Shown: positions 43,272 through 53,789 of the stretch, piece after piece
Numbering within the stretch: the first letter of the stretch is position 1
Layout of the letters: each line of letters starts with the position of its first letter
From: an uncultured Lachnospiraceae bacterium
GTDB lineage: Bacteria > Bacillota > Clostridia > Lachnospirales > Lachnospiraceae
DNA: 64,000 bases
Direction: 5' to 3'
Assembly (NCBI GenBank): GCA_900551115.1
Contig: URUY01000005.1
Span: forward strand, 95,502-159,501
Made by a program: the position numbers and the translations under genes
Notes under the pieces: model-generated
Told to the model about the DNA's origin: nothing
Database searches by the model: none
Seen by the model: only the letters and a program-made list of their open reading frames with translations

Positions 43272-44505
43272 TTTTATCTCCCGTCTGCCTGTTTCCCTTC
43301 TGCTCCTCTTCGGCCTGCTTCTGCTCCATTTCCTCTTCGCACTCCCGCTTATAGGAATCAATAATTGCCATATCCTGCAGCGTCAGTTTCCTGAAACGGT
43401 TTAATCCGGCAGACAAAATCTGAATGCTGTTTTTTGTGGTATCAAAAGCGCCTTCCTTATACATGGTATAGAGAATAAGCCCGATTGGCACTGCTATTAT
43501 CATGCCCACAACGCCGCCTGCCATGTATCCGATATACAACAAAAACAAGGTGGGAATAGGCGGTACTCCGATGGAATCGCCTACTATCTTAGGCTGGATA
43601 ATCTGCCTTACAAGCTGGCTGATGCCCCAGGTAAGCAAAAGGCCTATTGTCATTTTGTAATCCGCGCTTAAAAATTTCACAACAGCCCACGGGACCATAA
43701 CCGTCCCGGTTCCGAAAAAAGGAAGAAAATCTAAAATAGCTACCCCAAAAGCAATCAGCAGTGCATAATCCACGCCTAAAACAAAAAAGCCAATCACCAA
43801 CAGTAAATAAATCCAAACCTCTATCTTTATCTGTGCTTTCAGATAACCGCCCACAGCCGTTACCAGACTGCGTTTCATAATATGGTATCTAAACAACAGC
43901 GCTTCCGGCATGCACTTTTTCACGGAAACCGTAAGCTGATTTCTCTCTGCCACAAAAAAGTAGGAGGACAAAAGGCACATGATAAGCCCGATTACGATTG
44001 TCGGAAGCTGTTTTGCAAAGTTACCGACTGCCGCAATGGTAGGACTGCTCAGCTTACTGAGCATATCTGCTGCAAACTCACTGGTCCGGGCACCGATATT
44101 GCTTATTGTTTTCTGTATGTCAATGGGAAGCTTGTCATATATGGCACTGAAGTTTTGGGATATTTCACTAAAATCCTCTTCCATGCTTTCCCACATAACA
44201 GGCAGGTCTCCGATAAAGGATATAATTTCCCTGATAAGCTTGCTGCCCAAAAGATATCCTGCCAATACTACCAGACCGATTACCACAATAATAACAAAGG
44301 CGCTGCCGGCTTTTCTTTTGATTTTCAATTTCTCTTCAAAAAACCGCACCATGGGACTGGCAATCAACGCAATAATCCAGCCGATAATAAAGGGCATAAA
44401 GAAAACAATTCCCTTGGGCAAAAGCCAGATTACCAGTATCAAAACCACCAGAGCAACTAACAGATTCAATATTGCCTTTACATACTTTTTCATCGATGTC
44501 CTCAT
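43258..44505 (-). CDS. AI-2E/YtvI-type membrane protein
   Basis: The 415-residue protein has about eight TM segments. Its layout is that of the AI-2E transporter family: N-terminal pair, a coiled loop (EDFSEISQNFSAIYDKLP), then IYLLLVIGFFVLGVDYALLIAFG and PKIVGDSIGVPPIPTLFLLYIGYMAGG. In sporulating Firmicutes the YtvI branch is sporulation-associated. A short hydrophilic tail rich in Glu and Lys ends it. Two starts (44505 or the ATG 12 bases downstream) both have a site. Lies between engB and truA. Confidence 0.85.
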   Translation of the reverse strand: MRTSMKKYVKAILNLLVALVVLILVIWLLPKGIVFFMPFIIGWIIALIASPMVRFFEEKLKIKRKAGSAFVIIVVIGLVVLAGYLLGSKLIREIISFIGDLPVMWESMEEDFSEISQNFSAIYDKLPIDIQKTISNIGARTSEFAADMLSKLSSPTIAAVGNFAKQLPTIVIGLIMCLLSSYFFVAERNQLTVSVKKCMPEALLFRYHIMKRSLVTAVGGYLKAQIKIEVWIYLLLVIGFFVLGVDYALLIAFGVAILDFLPFFGTGTVMVPWAVVKFLSADYKMTIGLLLTWGISQLVRQIIQPKIVGDSIGVPPIPTLFLLYIGYMAGGVVGMIIAVPIGLILYTMYKEGAFDTTKNSIQILSAGLNRFRKLTLQDMAIIDSYKRECEEEMEQKQAEEEQKGNRQTGDKNAKF

Positions 44506-44520
44506 AAGAATCCCTCTTTT

Positions 44521-45120
44521 TTACAATTCCTCATCTTTTGGTATAAAAGTATCAAGTATTTCATAGATTTCATCCCGTCCCTGCTTGCTTTCCGCAGAAA
44601 AAGGAATTACTATCGTATCCGGTTTTACCTGCAGCGCACTTTTTATCAGCTTTACCTGCTTTGCTACCTGGCTGCGCTTTATCTTGTCAAGCTTTGTCGC
44701 TATGATAATGGGATAATAGCCCTGCTTCACAATCCAGTCATACATGATGCGGTCGTTGCTGCCCGGTTCATGCCTGATGTCAATCAGCAGGAATACTGCC
44801 TTTAACTGCTTTGATTTATGAAGATAATCCTCTATCATCTTGCCCCATTTGGCTTTTACTTCTTCATTTGCTCTCGCGTAACCGTATCCCGGTAAATCCA
44901 CAAAATAAATTTCATCGTTTATATTGTAAAAATTGATGGTCTGTGTCTTGCCCGGCTGCGCACTGGTACGGGCCAGAGATTTCCTGTTCATCAGTGCGTT
45001 AATCAGAGAAGACTTGCCCACATTGCTCTTTCCTGCAAACGCCACCTCAGGATGGACGCTGTCAGGAAGTTTGCTGGTAATGCCGCATACGGTTTCCAGA
45101 CTGACATTCTTAATTACCAT
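44521..45120 (-). CDS. engB: ribosome biogenesis GTPase YihA/EngB
   Basis: The 199-residue protein has G1 [10 protein letters not shown]3 DLPGYG, G4 TKLD and a C-terminal SAESKQG (G5). It is a small TrmE-Era-EngA-EngB GTPase involved in assembly of the 50S subunit and is generally essential. It overlaps the lon gene end by 7 bases. Confidence 0.95.
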   Translation of the reverse strand: MVIKNVSLETVCGITSKLPDSVHPEVAFAGKSNVGKSSLINALMNRKSLARTSAQPGKTQTINFYNINDEIYFVDLPGYGYARANEEVKAKWGKMIEDYLHKSKQLKAVFLLIDIRHEPGSNDRIMYDWIVKQGYYPIIIATKLDKIKRSQVAKQVKLIKSALQVKPDTIVIPFSAESKQGRDEIYEILDTFIPKDEEL

Positions 45121-47492
45121 GCTTTTTCTCCTTCTGCAATCAGGGACTGCTCTAAAACCTCTTCCATCCGCTCCACGAAACAGATTTCCACACCGGATTT
45201 GATTTCTGACGATATTTCCTCCACATCCCTTTCATTTTTCTTAGGTACCAGCACTTTTTTAATACCTGCCATTTTAGCAGCCAGTATCTTCTCCTTCAGA
45301 CCGCCTATGGGAAGTACCCTGCCACGCAGGGTAATTTCACCGGTCATGGCAATATTTGCACGTACCGGTATCCCCGTAATGGCGGAAAGCAGTGCCGTAG
45401 CCATGGTAATTCCTGCAGAGGGCCCGTCCTTGGGAACCGCCCCTTCCGGGATATGTATATGAAAATCATTTTCCTTGTAAGTGTCTGCTGCTATATTATA
45501 TTCCTTACTGATGGACCTGACAAAGCTTAAGCCTGCCATGGCAGATTCCTTCATGACATCTCCCATCTGTCCGGTCAGCTCAACTTCGCCCTTTCCCGGC
45601 ATCATATTGACTTCAATCTGAAGCGTTTCCCCTCCTACGCTGGTCCATGCCAGACCGCGCACGATACCCACTTCATCCGTATCATTCGCCATATTTCTGG
45701 TATATCTTACCTTGCCCAAATACTTTTCCAGGTTCTGCACCGTAACCTTCACATGGGTATTTTTGCGCTTTTCAGGTTCTTTATTAATAAGCTCTCTGGC
45801 TGCCTTTCTGCAAATCTCCCCTATTTTACGCTCCAAATCACGGACACCGGCTTCTCTTGTATAACCTTCTATAACGGCCCTGAGCGCTCCGTCACTGATA
45901 TTTACCATGCCGTCTTCCAAGCCGTTTTTCCTGTATGCCTTTTTTAACAGATGTTCTTTTGCTATATGGTATTTTTCGTTATCCGTATAGCTGTTTACTT
46001 CAATCACTTCCATCCGGTCCAAAAGGGGACGCGGTATATCTGCTGCGGAATTGGCTGTTGCAATAAAAAGTATCTGGGACAAATCCAACGGAATTTCCAC
46101 ATAATGATCTCTAAAATGACTGTTTTGTTCACTGTCTAATACCTCAAGAAGCGCTGCCGAGGTATCTCCTTTATAATCACTGCTTGCCTTGTCTATTTCA
46201 TCTAAAAGCATCAGGGGATTTTTAACTCCCGCCTGCTTTAAGCCGGCTGCAATCCTTCCGGGCATTGCACCTACATAAGTTTTCCTGTGTCCCCGGATTT
46301 CGGCTTCATCCCTTATACCGCCCAGGCTGATACGCACATATTCTTTATTTAAGGCCCTTGCCACGCTTTTTGCAATAGAGGTCTTTCCTGTGCCGGGAGG
46401 CCCCACCAGGCAGATAATCGGACTGTCAAAATCCTGCTTATCCTGCCTTGCCTTCATCAGGCTGCGTACTGCCAAAAATTCCAAAATCCGTTCCTTTACC
46501 TGACTCATGCCGTAGTGGTCTTCCTCCAGAATACGCTGCGCACGTTCCATATCCACATTGTCCTTTGAAACCTTATTCCACGGCATTTCCAAAAGGGTCT
46601 CTATGTAGGCACGCTCTACGGCACTCTCCGAGCTGCTGGATGCCAGATTTTTAAACCGGGAAATCTCCTTTTCAATCTTATCCTTTACTTCCTTATCCGC
46701 CTTCAGCTTCTTTAAATCTGCCAAAAACTGATCCGCATCCGAAAAGGTATCCTTATCGCCCAGCTCTTCCCTGATTGCATGCATCTGCTCACGCAGAAGA
46801 TATTCCTTTTGGTTCTTATCCACCTTATTTTTGATTTTTTCAGTCAGATCCCTTTTTATCAGGCTTATCTGTATCTCATTATACAACATTTGAGATAAAA
46901 AATCATATCTTTCCTGCAAAGAATCTGCCGATAAAATATGCTGTTTTGCAGAAACCGCCAATGGCAGGCTGCTGGTAATGGTATCGATTATAATGACAAT
47001 ATCCCGCATAGTCTCCAGTTTCTTATCCAAAACCTTACCGTTTTTAGGATTTAAAACCGCATAATTATGAAACAGCTCCTTTACTTCCCGGAGCATGGCC
47101 TCTTTTTTATGGATATCAATCTCTTCTGCTTCTTCCTCTGCCGGCTCTACCTCTGCCAGCAGATAAGCTTCTGTCTCTTCATCAATACCGCAGAGTTTTC
47201 CTCTGCCTGTGCCTTCCACCAAAACCCTGACAATCCCGTTTGGCAGCCGGCTCATCTGCTTTAACCGGGTTATGGTTCCCACATCATACAAATCTTCCTG
47301 TTTCGGGTCATCCACGTTCTCATCCTTCTGTGTAACCACAAACAAAAGCTGTTTTCCCGTCATTGCCCTTTCTACGGCATAAATAGACTTATCCCTGCTT
47401 AAATCAAAATGGATAATCATCCCCGGCAGAATGCTCAGTCCCCGCAGTGCAACCACCGGCATTTCAATTGTTGTCTTTATTGTATTTTCCAT
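45114..47492 (-). CDS. lon: ATP-dependent Lon protease
   Basis: The 792-residue protein has the N-terminal LON domain ([21 protein letters not shown]), a central AAA module with Walker [10 protein letters not shown] and Walker B LLDEID, and a C-terminal protease with PKDGPSAGI (catalytic Ser) and a Lys dyad ([10 protein letters not shown]). It degrades misfolded and regulatory proteins. An earlier in-frame ATG (48 bases upstream) exists, but the chosen one better fits family N-termini; neither has a strong ribosome binding site, and this is the less certain part. Confidence 0.95.
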   Translation of the reverse strand: MENTIKTTIEMPVVALRGLSILPGMIIHFDLSRDKSIYAVERAMTGKQLLFVVTQKDENVDDPKQEDLYDVGTITRLKQMSRLPNGIVRVLVEGTGRGKLCGIDEETEAYLLAEVEPAEEEAEEIDIHKKEAMLREVKELFHNYAVLNPKNGKVLDKKLETMRDIVIIIDTITSSLPLAVSAKQHILSADSLQERYDFLSQMLYNEIQISLIKRDLTEKIKNKVDKNQKEYLLREQMHAIREELGDKDTFSDADQFLADLKKLKADKEVKDKIEKEISRFKNLASSSSESAVERAYIETLLEMPWNKVSKDNVDMERAQRILEEDHYGMSQVKERILEFLAVRSLMKARQDKQDFDSPIICLVGPPGTGKTSIAKSVARALNKEYVRISLGGIRDEAEIRGHRKTYVGAMPGRIAAGLKQAGVKNPLMLLDEIDKASSDYKGDTSAALLEVLDSEQNSHFRDHYVEIPLDLSQILFIATANSAADIPRPLLDRMEVIEVNSYTDNEKYHIAKEHLLKKAYRKNGLEDGMVNISDGALRAVIEGYTREAGVRDLERKIGEICRKAARELINKEPEKRKNTHVKVTVQNLEKYLGKVRYTRNMANDTDEVGIVRGLAWTSVGGETLQIEVNMMPGKGEVELTGQMGDVMKESAMAGLSFVRSISKEYNIAADTYKENDFHIHIPEGAVPKDGPSAGITMATALLSAITGIPVRANIAMTGEITLRGRVLPIGGLKEKILAAKMAGIKKVLVPKKNERDVEEISSEIKSGVEICFVERMEEVLEQSLIAEGEKAW

Positions 47493-47563
47493 GGCTTGTC
47501 GAATCTCCCCGATTACTTCCGTTACTATAAAACGCCGCACTTAAAAAAGTAACGGCGTTTCAC

Positions 47564-48829
47564 TTACTTTGCTTTTTTCATGGCTGTTTCCCGATGTATG
47601 GTAAGCGGCTCGCCGATACCCTCTACAGCCCCTTTTGTAATAATAACGGCTTCAATGGTATCGTCTGACGGGATGCTGTACATAATGTCCATCGTTACGT
47701 TTTCCATAATGGAACGTAAGCCTCTGGCTCCCGTTTTTCTCTCCAGTGCCAGCTCTGCAATTGCATCAATGGCATCCTCTTCAAAGGTCAGCTTTACACC
47801 GTCCATATCGAAAAGGCGCTGATACTGCTTAATCAATGCATTTTTGGGCTCCTTTAAAATACGCACAAGAGCCTTTTTATCAAGTCCCTCCAAGGACACA
47901 TTGATAGGCACACGACCTACAAATTCAGGAATCAGACCAAATTTTACCAAATCCTGAGGTGTTACCTCTCCTAAAATCTCTCCGATTTCCTTGTTTACCT
48001 TTTCTGTTATCTCTGCATTAAAACCGATAGATTTGCGGTCCAGTCTGGCTTCCACTATCTTATCGAGACCGTCAAAGGCGCCTCCGCAGATAAACAGAAT
48101 ATTGGAGGTGTCTATCTGAATCAGCTCCTGATGAGGATGCTTTCTGCCTCCCTGAGGCGGTACATTTGCTACCGTACCTTCAATAATTTTCAAAAGCGCC
48201 TGCTGTACGCCCTCTCCCGATACATCTCGGGTAATGGATACATTCTCGCTTTTTTTGGTAATCTTGTCAACTTCATCAATATAAATCATGCCGTACTGCG
48301 CACGTTCCACATCATAATCTGCTGCCTGGATCAGCTTTAAAAGGATATTTTCCACATCCTCGCCTACATATCCCGCCTCTGTCAGGGTGGTGGCATCCGC
48401 AATGGCAAAAGGCACGTTAATAATCTTTGCCAGGGTCTGCGCCAAATAGGTCTTGCCTGAACCGGTAGGCCCTATCATAATGATATTGCTTTTTTGCAGT
48501 TCTACATCCCCCGGCTCCTTCTGTGCCGTCACCCTTTTATAATGATTATAAACCGCTACGGAAAGCACCTTCTTTGCCGCATCCTGCCCGATTACATAAT
48601 CATCCAAAAAGTTCTTGATTTCCACCGGCTTTAAAAGCTTGAAATCCGGTGCATCTTCCTCAGGCACATTGTCCTCTTCAAATTCTTCTTCTAAAATATC
48701 TCCACAGATTTCGATACATTCATCACAGATATATACGCCGGCCGGTCCTGCGATCAGCTTTCTGACCTGGTCCTGCGTTTTATTGCAGAATGAACATCTT
48801 ACATCATTGCCGGAATTTTTTCCTGCCAT
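47564..48829 (-). CDS. clpX: ATP-dependent Clp protease ATP-binding subunit ClpX
   Basis: The 421-residue protein starts with a Cys4 zinc finger (CSFCNKTQ and [11 protein letters not shown]), followed by Walker A GPTGSGKT, Walker B IYIDEVDK and pore/arginine-finger segments ([18 protein letters not shown]). It unfolds substrates and feeds them to ClpP. AGGAG precedes its ATG. It lies directly after clpP on the same strand. Confidence 0.97.
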   Translation of the reverse strand: MAGKNSGNDVRCSFCNKTQDQVRKLIAGPAGVYICDECIEICGDILEEEFEEDNVPEEDAPDFKLLKPVEIKNFLDDYVIGQDAAKKVLSVAVYNHYKRVTAQKEPGDVELQKSNIIMIGPTGSGKTYLAQTLAKIINVPFAIADATTLTEAGYVGEDVENILLKLIQAADYDVERAQYGMIYIDEVDKITKKSENVSITRDVSGEGVQQALLKIIEGTVANVPPQGGRKHPHQELIQIDTSNILFICGGAFDGLDKIVEARLDRKSIGFNAEITEKVNKEIGEILGEVTPQDLVKFGLIPEFVGRVPINVSLEGLDKKALVRILKEPKNALIKQYQRLFDMDGVKLTFEEDAIDAIAELALERKTGARGLRSIMENVTMDIMYSIPSDDTIEAVIITKGAVEGIGEPLTIHRETAMKKAK

Positions 48830-48851
48830 CTTTTCACTCCTGTTATCACTT

Positions 48852-49448
48852 CTATTTATCGCCCTGTGCGTGGGAAGAAATCACTTTGTCAATCAGACCG
48901 TACTCCAAAGCTTCCTTGGCTGATTTCCAATTGTCTCTTTCCGTATCCGCAGCGATTACTTCATAATCCTTACCGGTATTTTCCGCCAGCATTCTGTTTA
49001 ATTTTTCTTTGGTCTGCAAAATATGCTTGGCTGCGATTTCAATTTCGGTAGCCTGACCCTGTGCGCCGCCTAAGGGCTGGTGAATCATGATCTCCGCATT
49101 GGGAAGCGCCATTCTCTTTCCCTTAGCGCCGCCTGCAAGCAGAAATGCGCCCATGCTGGCTGCCATACCGATACAGATGGTGGATACGTCACATTTAATA
49201 TAACGCATAGTATCATAAATAGCCATGCCCGCTGTTACAGAACCACCCGGACTGTTGATATAAAGGTTGATATCCTTTTCCGGGTCCTCAGCTTCCAAAA
49301 ACAAAAGCTGTGCCACAATAAGGCTTGCCGTGGTTTCGTTTACCTCTTCTCCAAGGAAGATAATTCTTTCTTTTAAAAGCCGGGAATAAATATCGTATGA
49401 CCTTTCTCCCCTGCTGGTCTGTTCTATGACATAAGGTACTAAACTCAT
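48852..49448 (-). CDS. clpP: ATP-dependent Clp protease proteolytic subunit
   Basis: The 198-residue protein has the triad Ser98 (GMAASMGAF), His123 (MIHQPLGG) and Asp172 (TERDNW). The start at 49448 is supported by GGAGG at 7 bases; an in-frame ATG upstream is not. Confidence 0.97.
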   Translation of the reverse strand: MSLVPYVIEQTSRGERSYDIYSRLLKERIIFLGEEVNETTASLIVAQLLFLEAEDPEKDINLYINSPGGSVTAGMAIYDTMRYIKCDVSTICIGMAASMGAFLLAGGAKGKRMALPNAEIMIHQPLGGAQGQATEIEIAAKHILQTKEKLNRMLAENTGKDYEVIAADTERDNWKSAKEALEYGLIDKVISSHAQGDK

Positions 49449-49535
49449 ATGTTTTCCTCCATTCCATACAAATCCATGCAAACATTTCTTTACTCACTTT
49501 ATAATAGACCAGTAAAAAAAGTTTTGCAATCTTAA

Positions 49536-49567
49536 ACAGAGGATTTAAGAAAAACTTAATCCTCTGT
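49536..49567. terminator. hairpin between tig and clpP
   Basis: ACAGAGGATTTAAG and CTTAATCCTCTGT form a ~13-base-pair stem with a 5-base loop. It follows the tig stop by 24 bases. The bases after it on the minus strand are not T-rich (TTTAAG), so it may attenuate rather than fully stop transcription into clpP. Confidence 0.55.
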
Positions 49568-49590
49568 CTAAAACACCGCTATTTGCGGGC

Positions 49591-50946
49591 TTATTCCTCT
49601 GTAACTGCTTCGCCTGCATCTTCTGTCTTTTTAGCCTTGGACTTTGTTGTCTTAGCCGCTTTGCCTTCCTTGGCATTTGCAACCAAAAACTCCACAGCTT
49701 TATTTACCGCCATATCTGCAAGCACCTGCTTCTTGCCTCTTTCGCCTAAAGTTTCCTTTATCTGTTCCGGCTCCATCTGATATTTTTCAGCCATGCTCTT
49801 GATTTCTTCTTCGTACTCTTCCTCACTTGCCGTAAGGTTCTCTGCTGCAGCAACTGCTTCCAGCACCAGTCTGGACTGGATTCTCTTCAGTGCCTGCGGC
49901 CTGGTCTGCTCAAGCAGCATCTGCTGATTCATACCTGTAAACTGCATGTACTGTTCCATGGAAAGCCCCTGCATCTGCAGTCTCTGAGCAAATTCATCAA
50001 TAATCTGTCTCTGCTCTGTTTCCGTCATAGCGTCAGGAATCTCCATCTGTGCCTCTGCAATAACAGCTTCGATAACTGCCTCTTCCTTTGCACTCTTTGC
50101 TGCATCTGCTTTTTTCTGAGCAAGGGTGTTCTTTACATCCTCTCTGTACTCAGCCAGGGTATCAAAGGTAGAAACCTCACTTGCAAATTCATCATCCAGC
50201 TCCGGAAGCTCTTTTTCCTGAATGCCCTTTATGGTACATTTGAATACTGCCTCCTTGCCGGCTAAGTCTGCTGCATGGTAATCTTCGGGGAAGGTAACCT
50301 TAACTTCTGTTTCCTTGCCGATTTCCGCACCGATTAACTGCTCTTCAAAGCCCGGAATAAAGGAACCGGAGCCGATGGTCAGCGGATAATCCGTACCCTT
50401 GCCGCCTTCAAAAGCCACACCGTCTACAAAGCCTTCAAAATCAAGCGTGGTAATATCCTTGTCCTTTACAGCTCTGTCATCTACAGTAATGGTTCTTGCG
50501 CTGTTTTCTCTTTCCTTCTCAATCTGCTCATTGATTTCTTCGTCGGTTACGGTAAGGTCTGCAGCCTCTACCTTAACCCCCTTGTACTTGCCTAATGTTA
50601 CTTCCGGCTTCAGTGCAACCTCAGCAGTAAAAATAAAAGGCTTTCCTGCTTCAATCTGTACAACGTCAATCTGCGGAGAAGATACGATATCTTCTTCACA
50701 TTCTGCAAGTGCCTTTTCATATGCGCCGGGAATCAGCTCATTGGCTGCATCTTCATAAAAAATAGCTGCGCCGTACATCTGCTCAATCATCTTGCGGGGT
50801 ACCTTACCCTTACGGAAGCCCGGTACACTGATTTTATTTTTGTTTTTCTGATAAGCTGTTTCAATAGCTGCTTCTAATTCTTCAGCGGACACTTCAATCG
50901 TAAGCTTCGCCATATTTTTTTCCAGTTTTTCTACCTGTAAACTCAT
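49591..50946 (-). CDS. tig: trigger factor
   Basis: The 451-residue protein shows the trigger-factor order: ribosome-binding domain (VPGFRKGKVPRKMIEQMYG, the ribosome-docking signature), FKBP-like PPIase domain (~residues 150-240; VDGVAFEGGKG), and a helical C-terminal chaperone domain. The last ~25 residues are Lys/Ala-rich. It binds nascent chains at the ribosome exit. AGGAGG is in front of the ATG. A promoter is at 51032-51060. Confidence 0.96.
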   Translation of the reverse strand: MSLQVEKLEKNMAKLTIEVSAEELEAAIETAYQKNKNKISVPGFRKGKVPRKMIEQMYGAAIFYEDAANELIPGAYEKALAECEEDIVSSPQIDVVQIEAGKPFIFTAEVALKPEVTLGKYKGVKVEAADLTVTDEEINEQIEKERENSARTITVDDRAVKDKDITTLDFEGFVDGVAFEGGKGTDYPLTIGSGSFIPGFEEQLIGAEIGKETEVKVTFPEDYHAADLAGKEAVFKCTIKGIQEKELPELDDEFASEVSTFDTLAEYREDVKNTLAQKKADAAKSAKEEAVIEAVIAEAQMEIPDAMTETEQRQIIDEFAQRLQMQGLSMEQYMQFTGMNQQMLLEQTRPQALKRIQSRLVLEAVAAAENLTASEEEYEEEIKSMAEKYQMEPEQIKETLGERGKKQVLADMAVNKAVEFLVANAKEGKAAKTTKSKAKKTEDAGEAVTEE

Positions 50947-51031
50947 TGTTACGTTTCCTCCTTAAAAATCGTGACTACTCATTTATTTAAAATGTCCACG
51001 CTTTAACGGACATAGTCACAGTCATTCTACG

Positions 51032-51060
51032 ATTATAGCATAAGAACAGCGGCTTGTCTA
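51032..51060 (-). promoter_or_regulatory. promoter of tig
   Basis: On the minus strand TAGACA (51060-51055), 17-base spacer and TATAAT (51037-51032). The ~85-base leader to the ATG carries AAGGAGG. Confidence 0.6.
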
Positions 51061-51090
51061 TGTCTTTTTCCCTTGCTTTTTTTGCATTTT

Positions 51091-52545
51091 TCAGGAGAAA
51101 ATGCGACTTTTTTCAAAGGGCCTCCATACTTCTCCGCAAAGCCTTGCCGCATCTTTCTCTTCATGGGTTGCCGCTATCACAAGCCGCCCGCTTCCGTACC
51201 GGCGGATTACCTCTGCCGCCCGTTTCCTGTTTGCCTCATCCAGCCCGTTAAAAGGTTCATCAAGCAGAAGCACCTCCCCATAAACGGCAAGCGCCCGTGC
51301 CAGGCATACCCTTCTGCGCATGCCTCCGCTCAGTTTACTGACCGGCTTATGAAAAGCCTCCTCGGGAAGCAATTCCCTTAAGCATTCCTCCGCTTTTTTT
51401 CGACTGCCGCATACAAGCTCTACGTTCATAAGAGCTGATTCCTGCATGCATAGCCTGTCCTCCTGAAATACCATGGATACTGGCAGATGCGTTCCTCTGC
51501 CGTTCGGAACCGTTTTCTTTTCCCCATCCTGCAACGCAGGCTGCTTTCTTCCGTCCGTCCGCTTTACCGTTATGTGCCCGCCATCTGCCCGTACCGTCCC
51601 TGCCAGTATATGCAAGAGTGTAGTTTTTCCAAAGCCGGACGGCGCCATCAGGCAATAAGTGTGTCCTACTTCCAACACCTTGCTTATCTGAAAAAGAGAA
51701 CCGCCGTCATAGCTTTTTTCTGTCCGTTCCAGAACAAGGCTTAAAAGCCCCTGACCTGTCCGCTCCTTTCCTGCTGCCGGTGTCGGTTTCCATCTGCAAA
51801 AGCAGTGCCACAAAAACAATACCGCCTTTTCCGAAAAAAAACTTAATGCAATTACCACTGCTGTCCAGGCAAACACGCCCGCCGTATCCAGATAAATTTT
51901 GGACAGATACAATTCTCCGCCAATGGACCATTTCGGTATGCCGATTACCTCTGCCGCTACTCCGGCCTTGATTCCCATACCCAAAGAGGTTTTTAAGCAG
52001 CTCTCCATAAAAGGTGCAAATGCGGGCCTGTAAATATAAAACAGCCTGTTTTTTGCCGGCATGGAAAAAACCGCCGCCATCTCCAGCAGTTTTTTATCCG
52101 CATGGTGCAGCCCTTCTAAGAAATTCACATAAACTGCCGGCAGCACCACCAAAAAACAGATTGCGGCAGAAAGCCGGTCCGCTCCCCACCAGATAAGCAG
52201 CATAACGGCAAAAGAAGCTACCGGAACCGCTTTGCAGAAAAGCATGAAGGGTGACAGGATTTCTTCAAAAAGGGAAAACTTAAAACTGAGGGCACCAAAT
52301 ATGCAGCCCAGCATAAATGCAGCAAAAAAGCCTGCCAGTATCCGCAAAAGGGAAATTCCCACCGTCTGCCAGAAGGCGGTCTTATAAGCTTCTTTAAAAA
52401 GTGCCGCTGCCGTTTCTGCGGGACCTGCAAACAGAAGGGCATTGTGAAGCAGTATTGCTGCAAGCTGCCAAAGGCACAGCCAAAACAGCACTGCTGCCGC
52501 CTTCTTTTTTATATTTTTTGTAAAACAATGTTTTTTCCCTTCCAT
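51091..52545 (-). CDS. fused ABC permease-ATPase (SsuC/TauC-type membrane domain plus SsuB/TauB-type ATPase)
   Basis: The 484-residue protein starts with a TM domain of about six segments (residues ~10-270) carrying an SsuC/TauC-like coupling motif (EAAALF.. and PAFAPFMESCLKTSLGMGIKAGVAAEVIG). It then continues as an ATPase with APSGFGKTT (Walker A), LSGGMRRRV (signature) and LLLDEPFNGLD (Walker B). In most relatives these are two genes; here they are one frame, with a linker rich in Arg, Lys and Gly. The ATPase half carries extra basic loops (KRTDGRKQPALQDGEKK). It is 11 bases from the lipoprotein gene, so the three parts form one importer for a sulfonate-, nitrate- or thiamine-precursor-like ligand. 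Confidence 0.88.
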   Translation of the reverse strand: MEGKKHCFTKNIKKKAAAVLFWLCLWQLAAILLHNALLFAGPAETAAALFKEAYKTAFWQTVGISLLRILAGFFAAFMLGCIFGALSFKFSLFEEILSPFMLFCKAVPVASFAVMLLIWWGADRLSAAICFLVVLPAVYVNFLEGLHHADKKLLEMAAVFSMPAKNRLFYIYRPAFAPFMESCLKTSLGMGIKAGVAAEVIGIPKWSIGGELYLSKIYLDTAGVFAWTAVVIALSFFSEKAVLFLWHCFCRWKPTPAAGKERTGQGLLSLVLERTEKSYDGGSLFQISKVLEVGHTYCLMAPSGFGKTTLLHILAGTVRADGGHITVKRTDGRKQPALQDGEKKTVPNGRGTHLPVSMVFQEDRLCMQESALMNVELVCGSRKKAEECLRELLPEEAFHKPVSKLSGGMRRRVCLARALAVYGEVLLLDEPFNGLDEANRKRAAEVIRRYGSGRLVIAATHEEKDAARLCGEVWRPFEKSRIFS

Positions 52546-52556
52546 ATCCTTACCCG

Positions 52557-53540
52557 CTATTTTCCTGTATAATAGAAATCCTCCCCCGGCAGGCTGCCGC
52601 CTACCGCATCAGGATTTTTTCCATACAATACTGCAAGATAACCAGAAAGCGCCTGTTTCATCTCTTCTCCCGTAATACAGGTGATGTTGCAGAAAGGAAT
52701 TGCCTTTTTGGCAACCTGCTCCTTTGCAATAATCTCTGCTTTTACACAGAGCGCTGCCGCTTCATCCGGATTTTCTAACACAAAAGCCGTACTTTCTGCA
52801 TGCTCCTCTAAAAACAGGGCAACCGCTTCCGGATTTTCCTCTAAAAATTCATTTCTGACCACCGTTACCCCGGTTACCAGACTGCTTCCCTGTTCTCCCT
52901 GCACGCGGGCCCATTCTTCCGTCAGGGAAAGCCTGACGGACAGCTTTTCGTTCTGCGCGCAGGCAACCGTTACAAAAGGCTGGGGAAGAAGTCCCACCGC
53001 TTCCGGATTTTCCGAAAGCAGCACTGCTATTTCCGTGGCCTCAGAACGGTATTCCAAGGTTACTTCTTCCATGCTGATGCCATTTTCCGAAAGCAGGTAT
53101 TCCAATACAAAATCCGGCGTTGTCCCTTTTCCGGTCAGATAGATGGTCTGTCCCTTCAAATCCTCAAAACTGTTTATGCTTTCATTGCCGGATACCATAT
53201 ATAGCACGCCCAGCGTATTGATATCAATAACACTGATGCCGCCCCGGGTTTTATTGTAAAGCACCGCAGCCACATTGGCCGGAAGCAGCGCAATATCAAG
53301 CTCTTCCTTTGCCAGAAGCGCTGTCAGCTCATCTGCTCCCACTGCCATGGTAAACTGATATCCGTTTTCTGTTTTGCTTTCCCCCGCTTCCTCCATAAGC
53401 TGTAAAAGCCCGATAGTAGTGGGGCCCTTCAATGCACCAACACGGATTGCCGGATTTTCTTTTTTTCCGCAGCCCGCCGCGCATATACTGATTGCTGCAG
53501 ATAATACAGCCATTATTATGCAATATTTAATTCTTCTCAT
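52557..53540 (-). CDS. ABC transporter substrate-binding lipoprotein (NMT1/SsuA-like)
   Basis: The protein of about 327 residues has a lipoprotein signal (IIMAVLSAAISICAAGC; lipobox Cys), then RVGALKGPTTIGLLQLM and a two-lobe binding protein with the NMT1/SsuA layout (ELDIALLPANVAAVLYN; NSFEDLKGQTIYLTGKG). The ligand is unknown: aromatic sulfonates, nitrate and thiamine precursors are all bound by relatives. The start at 53540 gives a normal signal peptide. A TTG at 53657 has a much stronger AGGAGGGG and is in frame, but would add 39 residues before the signal. Confidence 0.88.
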   Translation of the reverse strand: MRRIKYCIIMAVLSAAISICAAGCGKKENPAIRVGALKGPTTIGLLQLMEEAGESKTENGYQFTMAVGADELTALLAKEELDIALLPANVAAVLYNKTRGGISVIDINTLGVLYMVSGNESINSFEDLKGQTIYLTGKGTTPDFVLEYLLSENGISMEEVTLEYRSEATEIAVLLSENPEAVGLLPQPFVTVACAQNEKLSVRLSLTEEWARVQGEQGSSLVTGVTVVRNEFLEENPEAVALFLEEHAESTAFVLENPDEAAALCVKAEIIAKEQVAKKAIPFCNITCITGEEMKQALSGYLAVLYGKNPDAVGGSLPGEDFYYTGK

Positions 53541-53725
53541 TTTACCATCATTTCCTTTTTTAAACTTTTTCTCTACAATCTTACAACATTTCCATTCGTA
53601 AAAAAAGATATTTTTTTGTATAAAAAATTTTTCACGGGTCATACTATCATTATTCAAAGGCGTACCCCCTCCTTTGATACAATTTAAAACCAATGATAAA
53701 TTTAATACTTATCCTCCCCTAAAAA

Positions 53726-53765
53726 GGCCCCCGGCATGCAGTCTGCATATCGGGGGTTTTTATAA
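53726..53765. terminator. terminator of the coiled-coil gene
   Basis: CCCCCG and CGGGGG arms flanking the ATGCAGTCTGCAT inner stem are followed by T5 on the plus strand; on the minus strand the mirror version also ends in a T-rich stretch. It lies 25 bases past the minus-strand coiled-coil gene. Confidence 0.85.
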
Positions 53766-53789
53766 TATTCGTGTACAGAGACAATTTTC

